DNA of 64,000 nt from Dolomedes plantarius (lineage: Eukaryota; Arthropoda; Arachnida; Araneae; Dolomedidae): the NCBI GenBank assembly GCA_907164885.2, contig OU015498.1, positions 126,425,727-126,489,726 on the forward strand, read 5' to 3'. The notes beneath the pieces are model-generated. The model saw only the letters and a program-made list of their open reading frames with translations. It was not told the origin of the DNA and did no database searches. Shown here piece after piece: positions 11,606 through 24,645 of this stretch. How positions within the stretch are numbered: the stretch's first letter is position 1; every line of letters starts with the position of its first letter. The position numbers and the translations under genes are program-made.

Positions 11606-13106
11606 CCTTCTGTGGACGAAATTTATAAAATGAATCCTGTAGTGCTTTGCAGAAAAGTTCAGACTATCTGACAATACCAATTTTATTTGATTACCAGCAT
11701 TTATGTACCTGTAAATAGTTGACAAAAATATATTTTAAATAAAAAATTTGGGAGCAGCGCTTAACCCCCCTATATAGAGAGAGCATTACAATCCCTCAAA
11801 ATGTCAATCCTAAGGGGGGTGGAATTCTCGAACTGTCAAGTGGACTCCTCCCACCACAAGAGTCTGCAAGAAGAGGAAAAGGGAAATACGATTTTTTTTT
11901 CTTAGTACATAGCAGCCTTAAGAGCTCGGTGAGTTTGTTGAATGAATAATTTTACTTGAAAAAAATTACACAGTCGGATGGAGAGAATTGAAAAGTAAAA
12001 GTATTAACAAATTTTACAGTGGTATATATTTTCTTATTTTGTAATTTTTTAAGTCATGATTTCATTTTATACAGATATTTTTTTAAGCAAAATTACTAAA
12101 TCCCATCCTACATTTGCATGGAATATCGTTCTATTTTAATTATCTAGGACTAAGAGCATGTGAAATAAATTTAAAGTCCACGTATAACTTTTTTTTTACA
12201 TAAACTCAATACAAATTTGAAATACTGGTATAAATTACCTCTATCTGTATTGCATTGAAAACATGGCGTATAATATATAATGCAGCCATTTTTACCAGCA
12301 CATAATAATTTTACCTTCGTGAATTATTTCCCAAATCATATTTTCTATATATTTCTTATGATGCAAGATGTATGTTTTCATATTTCGGGAGAAAATTTAT
12401 TTGAATCCTGGAGCTTACAAAGAAATAGAAATATATAAAAAAGGCAAGTACCAAAATAATAATAATAATAAATGTTCACAGGAAAACTTTTTAAGGCAAC
12501 ACCAGGCGAAAAATTCTGCTTTTAGACATTTGGAAATATTTTCTCTTTACATATACTTCCAAAAATATTTCAGCGGTATAATTTTTCGAATAACGTTTTG
12601 GAATACAATGCAAAGAGGGCTGCATAGAAATTCCAAAAATTTTCACAGCTTTTTCTAAAATTTATATTTTTTTTCGGATTCTATCAAAAGTTGTTTACAT
12701 TCATACAGAAAATCCCAACTTATAAAGACATCCTAAAATAAAATTCCCGTGATACGGACAGATGTTGCAAATTCTCTGCCAGAATACAATTATGAGATAT
12801 TGCATTTTCGTAACTATTAGGGTAACTTGAAGAGTTTGGCTCGAAAAAGCGTTATGTTTACATTATGGTTCTTTTTCTAACCCAGTAACCCGGAAAATTC
12901 AAAATGAATCGGTGCGGAAAAAAATGGTCCGTTAAATTTTGCCCACGCTTACCAAAGTCCATTAACTCTCCAGATGAACTACATCTGCAGGAAAATCTTT
13001 ACATCCACAGGCTAAAATAAGATGAACCTTGATTTGCAGAGCGTAAATGAGTAAATTACTGTAATGTTCGAAGAGATAAGCAAAATTTCCTTAACACTAG
13101 AACCGC
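11606..13106. other. Noncoding stretch with a small GC-richer island
   Basis: No gene recognised. About 11755-11880 is less AT-rich (runs of C and G, CTCCTCCCACC) and may be a worn SINE or other repeat, but no Pol III boxes are clear. A 96-codon ORF at 12368-12658 is AT-rich and featureless. Confidence 0.35.
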
Positions 13107-13923
<817 letters not shown>

Positions 13924-13926
<3 letters not shown>

Positions 13927-14488
13927 GAGCTGATCATAATTTTGCCTATTCAGAGCCCTCTGTAGCTGTAACTAAATGGCGGATTGAGCTGAAATTTTGC
14001 AGGTAGATAACTCAAAGAATAAGCTGAAAGATTCCGAAAAAATATCCGCATTGCAGCTTAAATGCTTGAAAATTCATGCAATAAATAACTGTACACAGTA
14101 AAAAAAGTCATTTAAAACTGTTATTATTACATTTTGAAGCATTATGGCGGTACAAAAGTTGATAAATGTGGCTCTGCAAGTGGAGAAAAAAAAATCTGAT
14201 TTGCATAAGCACACGAATTCAAAGTGAATTCTGGGTAAAAAAAGGATGAGATCGAGTGAGTATCATTCTTTCAGTTACGATGACAATTAAATAACAAGAA
14301 CGTGTGTTAATCGCAAAACTTTTTTTTTATGAAAACGAGGGAAATGCTGTTTCAGATATTCGCAAATTTCGACGTCAAAAAGAACTTGCGTCAGGGTCCA
14401 CAAGGCGTCTGGGTCCCAATGTCTCCACAAGGTGTGAGAGACACGATATCTCAATTTGAAAACACTAGGTGTTTTCAAATCGTTTTTC
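13924..14488. other. Noncoding stretch
   Basis: No supported gene. It lies between the tandem (TA)n block and a small transposase fragment. Overlapping ORFs of 60-90 codons on both strands near 14290-14550 show no recognisable domain; the part adjoining 14489 may be decayed continuation of the HTH protein. Confidence 0.35.
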
Positions 14489-14692
14489 TCATGCGTTTTT
14501 CTCATTCGCATCTCTTTTAATGTACTCACGAATCGTAGATCTTGGAATACCAAACTGATTGGAAGCCTTTAACGTTCCCATTTCTTTTTTCAGAACGACC
14601 TGACATGCGGCCTGCAGACAAGACGTACTCCGTGTCTTTCTATTTTTAATTTTTAATTCTATATTTAATTTTTCCTTTGGCATCTTATACAA
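14489..14692 (-). pseudogene. psq-type HTH fragment of a pogo/jerky-like transposase
   Basis: The minus-strand reading starts at a methionine just upstream of MPKEK and carries a Pipsqueak-type helix-turn-helix: TRSTSCLQAACQVVLKKEMG, then TLKASNQFGIPRSTIREYIK. This is the DNA-binding N-terminus of pogo/Tigger/jerky transposases and of host genes derived from them. The frame stops a few residues later, and no DDE catalytic domain is recognisable downstream on the same strand. A host first exon is an alternative, but no splice donor was identified. Confidence 0.65.
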
Positions 14693-15710
14693 GAGGCCTC
14701 CAACAAAAAAGAACCGAAAGTGTAATAAAATAACTAAAATTAAAAAGGAAAAAAGAATGCAATACTTAGTTTTTAATTAAAGTAGCTGTTCCAAATATCG
14801 CCTGGTAGGCGATGTTAGGATCAACTTGGTAGGCTATATTAGGAACACAACACAGTCAACACAAACATGCTAAGAACGAAGTTTAAAACGCAGTTTTTTT
14901 TTTCAAAAATAATAGCACCACTTTATTCTCTGTTTAATGCACTTTCAAATGGTATAAGCAAAATTAGAATTTGAATACACCTACTTGGTCATTCACTGGA
15001 TTGTTTGGGGCCAAAATTTACGAAGACAACAGCCAAAATAACTTACGACGCCATATAGTTACTGTTGTCAGTGATAACAGCGTTGTCACTAGTGCCGCTG
15101 TTAGTACAAACCCAGAGCTAAGAAGTTACTGCATTTTCTCATACATAGCACGAATCGTACTTTGGAAACACGAGTAGACGATATTAGGCACAGGGGAGAT
15201 ATTTGGGACACTCACCCTATGGGAAAATTTGTCTTCACTAACATACAGTTCATAAAAATTTTGGATAATTATTAACTTGCTTAAAAGCAAGATGATGCAT
15301 ATCGAAGCTGCGTAGATAAAAGTAAAGTAAAGAAAATTATACATGATGAAAGGAACTAAAGGAGATGGGGGAAAACAGCGATTCAAACAGTGCCACGAGC
15401 GCACGTGGACGCAGTAATGCGATTCGATATATATCGGATCTCCTCTTAATTCCGCTTGATTCGTTGCTTACGAGATTTCCGTGCTTTTATTCCGGATTCG
15501 AATTCGACAGACTTTTTTTTTCTGTATTGGCTTTTTTTTTTGGTTTTAACTACCTAACCGTCCTTGATTGGCTTTCTTAACAGATCAGTAATTTATATGT
15601 CGCTCTTTGAGTTGTCTGTGTACAATAAGTCATGATTTTTAAATGATTTAAATGAGTACTAAGTTTTTACAAGTAATTTTTCCGTGTTGATCTCAGATTG
15701 GTTCAGTCTA
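14693..15710. other. Noncoding stretch
   Basis: Nothing recognised except a short near-repeat (TGGTAGGCGATGTTAGGA / TGGTAGGCTATATTAGGA) near 14804-14845. ORFs of 60-90 codons here are featureless. Confidence 0.35.
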
Positions 15711-15790
15711 GAGCAAGCGTGTCAAACTCAAAGGCTGGCTTGGGCCAAATGAACAAAGTTTAAGTTTATGTGAGCTTCAAAAATAAGAAA
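15711..15790 (+). mobile_element. Possible hAT-type terminal fragment
   Basis: The segment GCGTGTCAAACTCAAAGGC followed by TGGGCCAAAT resembles the GTGTCAAACTC ends typical of many hAT (Charlie-like) elements. No opposite end or target duplication was found, so this is only a pattern match. Confidence 0.35.
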
Positions 15791-16044
15791 ACTTCAAAAT
15801 CAATTTTCGTAGGAGCGTAGGTTTATTTCGAAAAGCATAGTGCAAAATAAAAATCAAGAACAGCAATAATATCAATGTTTTCTTCCTGATACATTTAGTT
15901 CTTAAACATTAGCTTACCAGACGTTGAATAATTGTACAAATTAATAAGCTTTCCCCGAAAGCGAAATATACCCTGTTTTAAACCCACCGAACAAATTACT
16001 TTTTACAACCCTACCTTAATGACCATACTACTGGTATTGCATGT

Positions 16045-16200
16045 GATAATCGGCTGCTAAAATACCCACTGCTAGTGTGGGGAAATGGTGCACCTGTGCA
16101 TAAGGCGCATAAGGTGACACGATATTCACATACTGTTATAATGGCTAAACCTGGGCGGCACAAGTAATCGTTGAAGGTCGCGAGTTTGACATGCGTGAAT
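16045..16200 (+). repeat. Local direct repeat, copy A
   Basis: Matches 16554-16721, an offset of about 509 bases, with shared TGACACGATATT, GTTATA.TGGCT, ACAA.TAATCGTT and GAGTTTGACATGC blocks. Both copies are noncoding. They could be the direct terminal repeats of a short non-autonomous element or a local duplication. Confidence 0.6.
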
Positions 16201-16480
16201 TGAAGACATCTCTGGTGCTACTTTTAGCTGATAAGGTGCCGAAAAACCGATAAACTCGTACGGCAGTTTCGCCGACATCATCGCTTTCTCGAGTAACCTG
16301 AAACCTGCATCCCCGTGTTGGTTCTTGGAATTCATTTGGCAGAGCATAGTTATCTAAGACGAAAAAAAGCTTTAGGAAGGACTTTGATGAAGTCTTCACC
16401 AGTAAGACGTCATACGGCGAGATCGCCGGCTTCGCGGAGACTGTATAGCCCCGATATCCTCGGGATTTTATAAATTTCAC
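16145..16480 (-). other. 111-codon minus-strand ORF, unrecognised
   Basis: Open for 111 codons in a GC-richer patch (16200-16480) lying between the two direct repeats. The composition is not low-complexity (it includes SPYDVLLVKTSSK and RESDDVGETAVRVYRFFG), so it may be a fragment of a real repeat-encoded protein, but I recognise no domain and no start context stands out. Confidence 0.25.
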
Positions 16481-16553
16481 AAATTCCTCTATCCTTGCGA
16501 CTCTGCGGTACCTGACGCTTGAGGGGCAAGTGCGATTATCGCGAAAGTTCCGT

Positions 16554-16721
16554 TATAGTCGGTTGCTAAAGTACTCATTGCTAGTGGAGAGGGGAGAATG
16601 CTGCACAATTGCATAAATTACATGTGGTGACACGATATTTACATACCGTTATATTGGCTGGCCCTGGCCCCCACAAATAATCGTTAGGGCCCTCTCACGT
16701 GACCCTCGAGTTTGACATGCA
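16554..16721 (+). repeat. Local direct repeat, copy B
   Basis: Partner of 16045-16200. It is more GC-rich at its right end (GGCCCTGGCCCCCAC) and ends with the shared GAGTTTGACATGC block. Confidence 0.6.
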
Positions 16722-18600
16722 TGGTCAAGAGGGTAGATACACGGTGTGTAGCTTAATTTTATCTTCGGACATCGGGAACTACATTTTTCTCAAAGTTTTG
16801 TTATACTTTTGTTCCGGTCATCTACTTTTTTTTTTCAATATGATGTAAAGGGACTTACTTCTTTGTTACTAAGTGCGTCATAAAACAGGTAATACCCTGC
16901 CATTCTTGCAACAGCTGTAATTAAATTATTCCCTTTCGATATATATGAAACTGTCGTGATTCAAATTCTTTTGAAGAAGCGCTTTCAAGCCAAGACATTT
17001 CCTCTATCAGCAATACAAGATTTGAATTTCAGTATTACATTGAAACATTTTAAGGTAAATATTGTTAAAAAATTGTAGCACAGATTTAGATGTGCAGAAA
17101 TACACTAAACGCACTCAACCATGGTATGTAAAAAAAAAGCATCAAACGCTTACAAATATTGTGATGCAAAAATTAATTATCTAATAAAATATATGAAAGA
17201 GTAAACTTCAATCTAAAAAGTAATTATGAACCTAACTACGCAGATGAAATTATACTAAGAAAGTTGAATAACAAGAAAAGAAAAGTTAAGTATAAATAAG
17301 TAAAAACAAATTTGCTAATTACCTAAAATAAAACAATTATTAAGGCGTAAATACTAATTTGCAAAAATGAAGGTTGCACATTAAACAATTATTAATTAAA
17401 GTATCGGGATAATTACTTTTAAATCACTTGATCCATAAATGTAGTTTATGTCTACCTTCTGAATGCTATCAATTAATTAAAGTTAAGTTCATGATTAACG
17501 CATTTTTTAATGATTGTAGCCTGCAAACATATTTGAAAGTACTTTCAGTACTTCATTTTTTAATATCCTAAATTGGATTTTTTCCCCTTTCTTAAACTAG
17601 GCCTCATAAAATTAAATCAAGATTATTACTACCGTGTTGTAAAATTTCATGGGAAGTGGGATGAAAAATTCTTAACAACTTTATGCTGATTTTTACCGTT
17701 TTTTTTAAAAAAAAGTGTCCTGTGATTTTAAAGATAGATATTTCAGACTCATTTTAAGCTTTTAAAATTGCTGTATTGAAAATGTAATTACTTCACACAG
17801 ATCGGTGATGAATTTACAACATCATGCCTCTATTTTACTATTTTTACATATATGTGTCTCATGCAAATTTATTTGAAAGGAGTTTAGTTTAATGATAGGT
17901 GCTTATGGTGTATTTAATTTAATTTCTTAAAAGAACATTTCTTTAAAAATTTTAACATATGACAGGAATATAAAAAAGTAAGTTAAGAAGAAAAGAAAAT
18001 AATCATCTTTAACTAAGTTAAATAAACTTTTCTGAGGTTAATACTCATTCTAAAAAGTTATAAGCAAGGCTTCACATTGAATAAGATACAAGAGCAAAAT
18101 ACATAAGCTATAATTGTGATCCTATCTTAGTTTAGGCTAAAATTTGGAAAGATTATTGCATTCGTCACAATTATTTCAATTTGTATCTTAAATTGTAATT
18201 TTTGCTTATTAATTGTAATGCTTTTTGGCAATATTTCTTTTTATTTTATAAAAATTCAAAACTTAAAATTACAGTAGTAGAAATGTGAAATTTTGCAAAT
18301 TGTTTGTAGCTATAAAACAAAGATAAAAGCTAATAAACATCGTTAATAAAATTGTAAAGTTTCAATGAATAATCATTATTCCCTGATTGCTACGCGTTTT
18401 CTTCGATTTGAAAGATTAGATGATTTTTTACTTTTGTTTTTCCAATCTTCAATTGTAGGAAATTTCCAGTTTTAAATCACCTGTATTTTGGATAGTTTGT
18501 ACTCAATAGATATAGAGTGATATTGTAAATACTTGAGCAATTAAGTTACTCTGTGTCAAAAACTGGATTTTGCCCAATTATACATATATTGTCCAATAAA
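16722..18600. other. AT-rich noncoding stretch
   Basis: About 1.9 kb with no ORF of note, no repeat pair noticed and no RNA gene seen. Confidence 0.4.
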
Positions 18601-18929
18601 TCGAGATTTCGTAGGGTACAACGCCACGCAATTCCCATCCCTATATTGAGCTTTAACCTAGAAGGGGGCTGGCGATCCTCTTGGACACAGCTGCGGTCGA
18701 TTCCCTAAACCCCGTGGGACGATCGAGCGTGGGAGTGGGGAGTGTCGAACTGACGCCTCAAAGCGTGTGAAGAATCTGTACTGTCACCTCTCTCTCTCTC
18801 TCTCTCTCTCTATTTTATTTTTTAAGGTCATCTCCGGTGTGGACAAATCAAATTCTCCGAGAGATAACCATATTCAGTCTTATTGAAAAGGGCATCTTAA
18901 TGTTTGAGACCAGTGAAAGCCTTGTAAGG
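18601..18929 (-). mobile_element. Possible leader of an LTR element
   Basis: GC-richer block with a (CT)n run at about 18787-18811. Read on the minus strand it directly follows the LTR-like block and begins with a primer-binding-site-like TGGTCTCAAACATT. No gag or pol reading is visible, so only the 5' leader of an element could be present. Confidence 0.3.
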
Positions 18930-19472
18930 ACTTTGCCTTAAATAAAAGACTGCCAGCCCTTTTGTATTTAGTGCTTTAATTGTATTTCTCGACTAAATAC
19001 AGGCTATTTACAATACATATAAAAAATTAAATTCGTGGGTTCACGGCATCGACGAGGAAGGTCAGACTTGAGTTGTCGCTGCGCTCATTCAAGTCTATCT
19101 AGGCCCGACAGTATCTTCTAGTCTCCGACTCCAGCGTCACTCTCGATAACTTAGTCTCTGAATCACTGACATGAAATTAACTCGCGTCCGACGACTTCAT
19201 ATACCTTCGCTGAACATTCTCGAAAAGTCTGAAAAACGCCACCTTTCTTTATTCAGTTATTGTTCCTAGACGACTAGGCGCCTCCGTATGACCACTTCCT
19301 TTTGGTAGCTGACGAACTGTTCCGCGAGCTGTCGGTAGCACTTCCGGTTTTATATCACCAAGACTGTCTGTCTCCAGCCGTCTAAATCACTTACGTGCAC
19401 AAACCGCTCGTTGGTTGGTCTTCCCGAATTTTCTGCGTGCAAACTATTCGCTGCTGTATGGGAGTCGTTACA
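18930..19472 (-). mobile_element. Gypsy-style LTR (remnant)
   Basis: On the minus strand the block opens with TGTAACGACTCCC (from 19472), contains a TATAAAA box next to CCGGAAGTG, a GAATAAAG polyadenylation-like signal, and is far less AT-rich than its surroundings. Layout and wording resemble LTRs of arthropod Gypsy elements. The inner edge (about 18930) is inferred from a TGG-type primer-binding site just beyond it. No second LTR was found. Confidence 0.5.
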
Positions 19473-20424
19473 GCCTCCTATTGAATTTAAAATCCTCCTA
19501 TATATATTTTTTGCAGATAAACTTTTGTAATTTTTGTAGATCACTTTTGTAAATAAGTAAATGAAATAAAATTATTTTAATGTTTCTCGTGTCTGTAATT
19601 GAGTGGGGAACTAAGTGGGTTTTGGGAGGTAATAAAACGGTCATTAAAATCTATACTATTGAAAAACACAAATACGTGTATTTTATTAATAGAAAATATA
19701 TTATTAAATTTTTCGCACAGTAAATAAAGTGTAATTTTGAACAAAATATTTTTGCGCTTCTTTTTAAGAAACGTATGAATATTATTTAACATTGTTTGAA
19801 ATTACTATACATTACTAATTGTCCAAGGCTGCAGAGATTATGGCAAGATATAAAATGTTGATAATATTGAGATATATTTATAATTAAAGGCCAAAGAATG
19901 CAGATACAATCTCCTTATTTCAAAACTGTCCGGTTTATTGGATATAAGGACAACTTGCGAATGGATTCCTATTATGTCCAAAAACCTAAAAATCAATGAG
20001 ACTGTCCATCTTCGTGATATGAGGGATACCGTGTAATAGCTGCACATTTGATCAACTACATCTACTCCTGTTTTTGTCGTATTGTAATCCAGTATAATAG
20101 ATGGTTTACCACGGTTAAATCACGACTAACAAAGAATGGAAAGGAATACAAGGTCATAATATCAGACCTGCATTAAAAAGGGTGTAGCTATCAACATAAT
20201 CTACTTAGAACATTAAAACCTTACATTCAAACCATTTAAAATTACGAAAATTGTGTGGTTATATTTCTTATTTACCCTGCAATCCTCTAACGGTCCAGGC
20301 ACACTATAAGTAGGCACCAGGCGTAAACATAAATAATTCCTTTTTTATTCTACGTAGAGGTAGACTAACATAGACCGACTTGGGGCTTCAAATAATAACA
20401 CAACAGTACCGCAACTTGCGGTAC
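19473..20424. other. AT-rich noncoding stretch
   Basis: No supported gene; several ORFs of 65-75 codons are AT-driven and featureless. Confidence 0.35.
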
Positions 20425-20680
20425 TAAGAAACTGACGGTAGAGATTTGTGCTAAAAAACATAATTCTAAGATAATCGCATTTAAAATTGTTTGTCACTTT
20501 AATTTTGTTAGAGACGATGTTTTTAAAATAGCGATAACTCTGCTTCAAATTGATGTAGAATGAAAATCAAAACGGTTTTGAACAGAGAAAAGATTGAATT
20601 ACACGATTCTTTCAAAAATTGAATCGACCAAAGTAGTCAAAAAATGACATTTTCAATGTAGGCAGTTAGTTACTTTAAGA
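20425..20680 (+). repeat. Dispersed repeat Z, copy 1
   Basis: Closely similar, same orientation, to 51117-51350: shared GACGGTAGAGATTTG-like start, ACATAATTCT.AGA, AACTCTGCTTC, CAAAACGGTTTTGAACAG, GAATTACACGATTCTTTC and TCAAAAAATGACATTTTCAA. Noncoding, family unknown. Confidence 0.7.
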
Positions 20681-21677
20681 GTCAGTTTGGATTATTGTTC
20701 CTTAGAGTGATATATTTATTAAACCTTCTATTAAAAACAAATTTTTATGACACGCGTCTAAACGCGTACAATCAGTATAAACATCCGGGGCTTATGAAAT
20801 CAACTAGATTACACATTGAATTAGCTAAGAAGTAATTTTCCAAGAAAAAAAATATTAGTTAAAATATAAAATAAAATTAAATATCATAAAACTGAATTCA
20901 AAAACTCCGTAAAATTCTAAGTCAGAATTCATTTTGCCTATTTCTGACCATTGTTTAATTGAGACATACATAGGGGAAATACGAATGTAAAACATTATAT
21001 ACAACACCCCGTGATCTTATGGTTTGATTTTGCACAACAATTTAAAAGTGAAAATTTTGTAAAAATAATTTTTGAACATAATTGAAAATTTTCATTAAAT
21101 TTCTAACCAAATATTTTATTCATTTTTTATTTCTAATTTAATGAAATGTCTCAGAATGAAGGTTAATGGCACACTGTCAAATATTTTCACAAAGATGGGA
21201 AGTAAGCTATTATCGTAATAAAAATTTTCTATAAGTTCCAGAAGAGCTTTCAAATTCTCTTTCTCATTGTTATCAGAGTAAATTAATTTAGCGACAGCAT
21301 TACTCAAATTTGATCTCATGAAAGGTAAAAATTCATTTAATTCAATTATTCTAGCTAATTCATTACCGTAAAACTATTTAAATGAATTTTCTTGGAGAAA
21401 ATTTAAATGATAAATTTAATATTCATAAATCGTCGAAATATTCATATCTGACCCGAAAAATTTTATGATAAATGTTTTTATGCAACATTGAGCGATCCTA
21501 TTTCCATAATAAATTGTCTCTCATTTACACTTGATATTTCAGTTGACTCGGAAAGTATTCACTAAAAAATCTAAAAATACTGAGATATATTATGTGCTGT
21601 TACATATTCAATGGAGAATTAATCTGATCTTTCAGTTTAAATGTAATATTTTAAAATCTTTTATGCTTGAAGATGAT
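20681..21677. other. AT-rich noncoding stretch
   Basis: No supported gene. A 67-codon minus-strand ORF at 21116-21319 is featureless. Confidence 0.35.
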
Positions 21678-21911
21678 TTTTTTAACGCAGCAGGCACATG
21701 TCGCTGACAGTAGGTACTTCTAGACATTGTCCCATGAACATCCTTGCAGTTTTGCTGGCTACTTTATTAAGGGAGCACCATACAAGTGAGCCAATATTAA
21801 TCCCTATGTGGGGAACGACATAGAAACGACGAAGCCTTATTCGGGGTTTGAACCAAAGCCTACAGCGTGGCAGCTCAGAACAGTAAGCACTATACTATGT
21901 GGGTGGTAAAG
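21678..21911 (-). mobile_element. tRNA-derived SINE-B, diverged copy
   Basis: Minus-strand SINE: Pol III head at about 21911-21840 with a B-box-like GGTTCAAACCCC, body, and a T-run at 21678 that is its poly(A) tail. The middle (TTTTGCTGGCTACTTTATTA, then GGAGCACCATACAAG) aligns with the copies at 23229-23458 and 32318-32543, but the copy is clearly older. Confidence 0.55.
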
Positions 21912-22284
21912 ATTGCATCATTTCATAAAACATTGGACGTTTTTCCAGTTTAACAACCAAGTTTACGAGGAACATAATTTTAAGTTTAAACTACTCCCAT
22001 GTCCAACAATTAAGTAAAATCTTAATTTCGTACAATACGTTCGTTCAACATGTTAACGAACATATATCGGGTGCACTAAAGTGCAGGTTTATGCAAAAAT
22101 CTAGCATTTTAACGAAAAAATGGCGCTGTCACCAACAGTTTCAGATGCAAATTAAGTGTATGATAAAAATAACATACAGCCGTAGAGTGATACTGTTTGT
22201 ATAGACATCAGTTAATAGACACCGAAATTTAACTGATGTATATAGACACCAGTTAAAAGTTTTACTTTGCACTCCATTTGATCA

Positions 22285-22900
22285 GTAAATGTTCACAACG
22301 GTCAAACGAAGACATTTGGAGGATGTTATGCACGATAGAATATTTGTACAGCTTGAAAGAGACGAGATCAGCTGTAAATGTCTCGTTACCTTTATGTGCC
22401 AAAAAATGTTATCTCACTTTTCTGGCGAAGGTTATTTACAAGAAGTACAAGATGCTTCAGCGCAGATTGCCTGCGTACCACATCTTCCAATGAAGACAGA
22501 TACCTGACTATAACAGCACGATGCAATCGCAACAGTACAGTATCAGCATTTGCGACATTCCTACATACTACATTAGGAACCGTTGTATTCGTAAAAACAT
22601 TGTTTATAAGGTTTAATGCATGTGTACTTTATGTAAGGCCTCTTAAGTGAATTTTCCTGACTTGTTATCGTTGTAGAGACCACTTAGTTTGGTGCACTGA
22701 GCACTGACATTAGAGACCACGATAGTGAGGTTAAAACGGGCAACCTACCAATACATCTGAAAACATCAGAAACACAGTACATGCCTGAAAACGTGATAAA
22801 AATACACTGATTTAGCAGTTCAGGGGCGATAATTCAGGGAGGAGTCATGCTAGTATTCCGTACCTCATAGATCAGGAAATCTGTTTTGTTTATTCTAAAA
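22285..22900 (+). pseudogene. Tc1-like transposase pseudogene (N-terminal part)
   Basis: Plus-strand remnant of a Tc1/mariner transposase. The HTH region is readable across two frames: RRHLEDVMHDRIFVQLERDE and, after a frameshift near 22480, NEDRYLTITARCNRNSTVSA followed by a TTLGTVVF segment. This matches the paired-like N-terminal DNA-binding domain of spider Tc1 families. Beyond about 22650 the sequence is riddled with stops; a weak GGVML-type trace near 22840 may be the start of the catalytic part. Terminal repeats were not found. The 22912-23190 stretch that follows holds nothing recognisable. Confidence 0.65.
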
Positions 22901-23228
22901 TTTATCGGATAAAGCAACACGAGTAGTTTCAATAAGACGAAACACTAAAGAAAAGACAGACATGTCCATTGCAACCTCAACAATGGTAAATAGTGGTCCC
23001 TCTTATTCTGAGCTCCACAGTATGAGATAGCTAACCAGTAGGCTACACGAAAAAGATTCAGAAATTGGAGTTCCACATCACTGATCAGTGACCTGAGAGT
23101 TAGATTTTGGTGGCTAAAAAACTTCCCTCAATTGAGGTCCAAAAGTACAAAAAACCCAGCATCTTCCACGATTTGTGGTGCAATGTGTAGATACACTGCT
23201 TGCCATCCAAAATGCAACTCCAAGGACA

Positions 23229-23458
23229 AAATATATTTTTTTTCAATGTGGAGGCACTTTTCGCGAAGACATTTGCCTATAATTCACCGCAGTTTTACTG
23301 GCCATTTTATTATGGGGGCGCCATACAGGCAGACCAGCATTGCCCCCTATGAAGGGACGACACAAATGGAGGCATTTTAGTGGCGCTTCGCCAGGATTCG
23401 ATCTGAGCACCCTCAGCACCGAAAACCAGCGCTCTGTACCACAAGGTCGCCATGGCCA
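23229..23458 (-). mobile_element. tRNA-derived SINE-B nested in Tc1
   Basis: Head at about 23458-23395 with an A-box-like stretch and a B-box-like GGATCGAATCC region read on the minus strand; body with GGGGGCGCCATACAGGC and CCCCCTATGAAGGGACGAC; poly(A) tail seen as the T-run at 23230. Very similar to 32318-32543. It lies between the left inverted repeat and the transposase of the Tc1 element. Confidence 0.75.
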
Positions 23459-23594
23459 TCGGACAAAAGATATAACAGTCAAATTTATTCCAGAGATAAC
23501 GGATAGTATCAATGATAATTGATTGGAAATACAGCCTTCTTTGAAGTGAGGAAGACGAGAAAATTAGTCATAAGTGTTACATTCACGTCTGTCA

Positions 23595-24450
23595 ATAACC
23601 TATGCGACACGCAGCGACATTTACTGAAAGAGGCTTTAGATGTGGTGTTGGGAGAAATGTAGCCTATGCTGCCTCCTCACGTAGCCAAAGTTCATCTGTT
23701 GTACGCACGGGTGTGGCATGCCGGGTTAGGCGTTCATCAATCATTCACCAGATGTGTTCTATGGGCGATAGATCTAGAGAATAGGCAGGCTAGGGTAATC
23801 AATGCAATCTGATGGTATGACAGGAAATCTTCAACCCTTCGTGCAACGTGTAGTTCGCATTGTCTGCCCTGTTGAAACTTGGTCACGGGCAAGCCCTGAA
23901 GGTAAGAAATGAGAACAGGCTGCAAAACTTCAGAGATATAGCGACGGCTGTGAAGTGTACCGGCAATGCATACTAGAGGGATGTGGGAGGGAAATCCAAT
24001 ATCACCCCACACCATAGCACTGGGTGCAGTACCAGTATGACTATGCCTAACACAACAGTTGAGCAGCCTCTCTCCACGGTTGCTCTTAACTCTAATCCTA
24101 CAATCGTGGTGTTGTACACAGAAACGTGATTTCGTCTGAAAACACAATGTCATGCCATTCGGAATTCCATCTCCGGAGTTTACTGCACCATTGCAAACGC
24201 GAACACCTGCGGTTTAAAGTCAAAGATAAGCGAAGCAATGAACGCCTAGCGGACAATACACCGATTCCCTATTCGCATGACTGCGACTTGGCTACGTCCG
24301 ATACGATTACCGATTTCTCGGAAGGACAATCTGCAATCTCTATGCAACGATTCTGCCTCGGTCGAACTCCGATGCGTGCTCGAATGATACTAGTGTTTTT
24401 CTTTGAGCCATACGGAAGCTGCACACAAAAAAAATCGCTCGCAAGCACAA
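23595..24450 (-). pseudogene. Tc1-like transposase pseudogene
   Basis: Minus-strand DDE transposase remnant. Near 24440-24330 the N-terminal HTH reads MAQRKTLVSFEHASEFDRGR. Then comes an internal deletion or frameshifts, and the catalytic domain continues openly at 23737-24153: SRFCVQHHDCRIRV, RGERLLNCCVRHSHTGTAPS, MVWGDIGF, AGTLHSRRYISEVLQPV. The C-terminus (ERLTRHATPVRTTDELWLRE) ends near 23600. The second catalytic motif reads FQQGRQ, so its aspartate is gone, and the PDLSPIE motif is destroyed. Inactive. Confidence 0.8.
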
Positions 24451-24645
24451 TTAACGTTCTTCAAAACGGTTATCTATCCTCTCTTTATTTACAGTTTATC
24501 CGGAGCGAAGCAGTCGTCATGATGTTCTCATGCGCTGCAATCTATTTAATTTGAATATTCCATCGCGGTATAGGCATGATACAAATTTCATGCTGTTTGG
24601 TTGCTTCCTTCTTGGTGGTGCATTTTGGATGGCGAGCAGTGTAAT

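Larger units (their letters stand above)
23191..24645 (-). mobile_element. Tc1-like element with a SINE inside it
   Basis: Ends are inverted repeats of about 33 bases: left 23191-23224 (ACTGCTTGCCATCCAAAATG) and right 24609-24645 (the complement with few changes). The transposase inside is on the minus strand, and a SINE-B copy sits just inside the left end. Element length without the SINE is about 1.2 kb. Confidence 0.7.
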
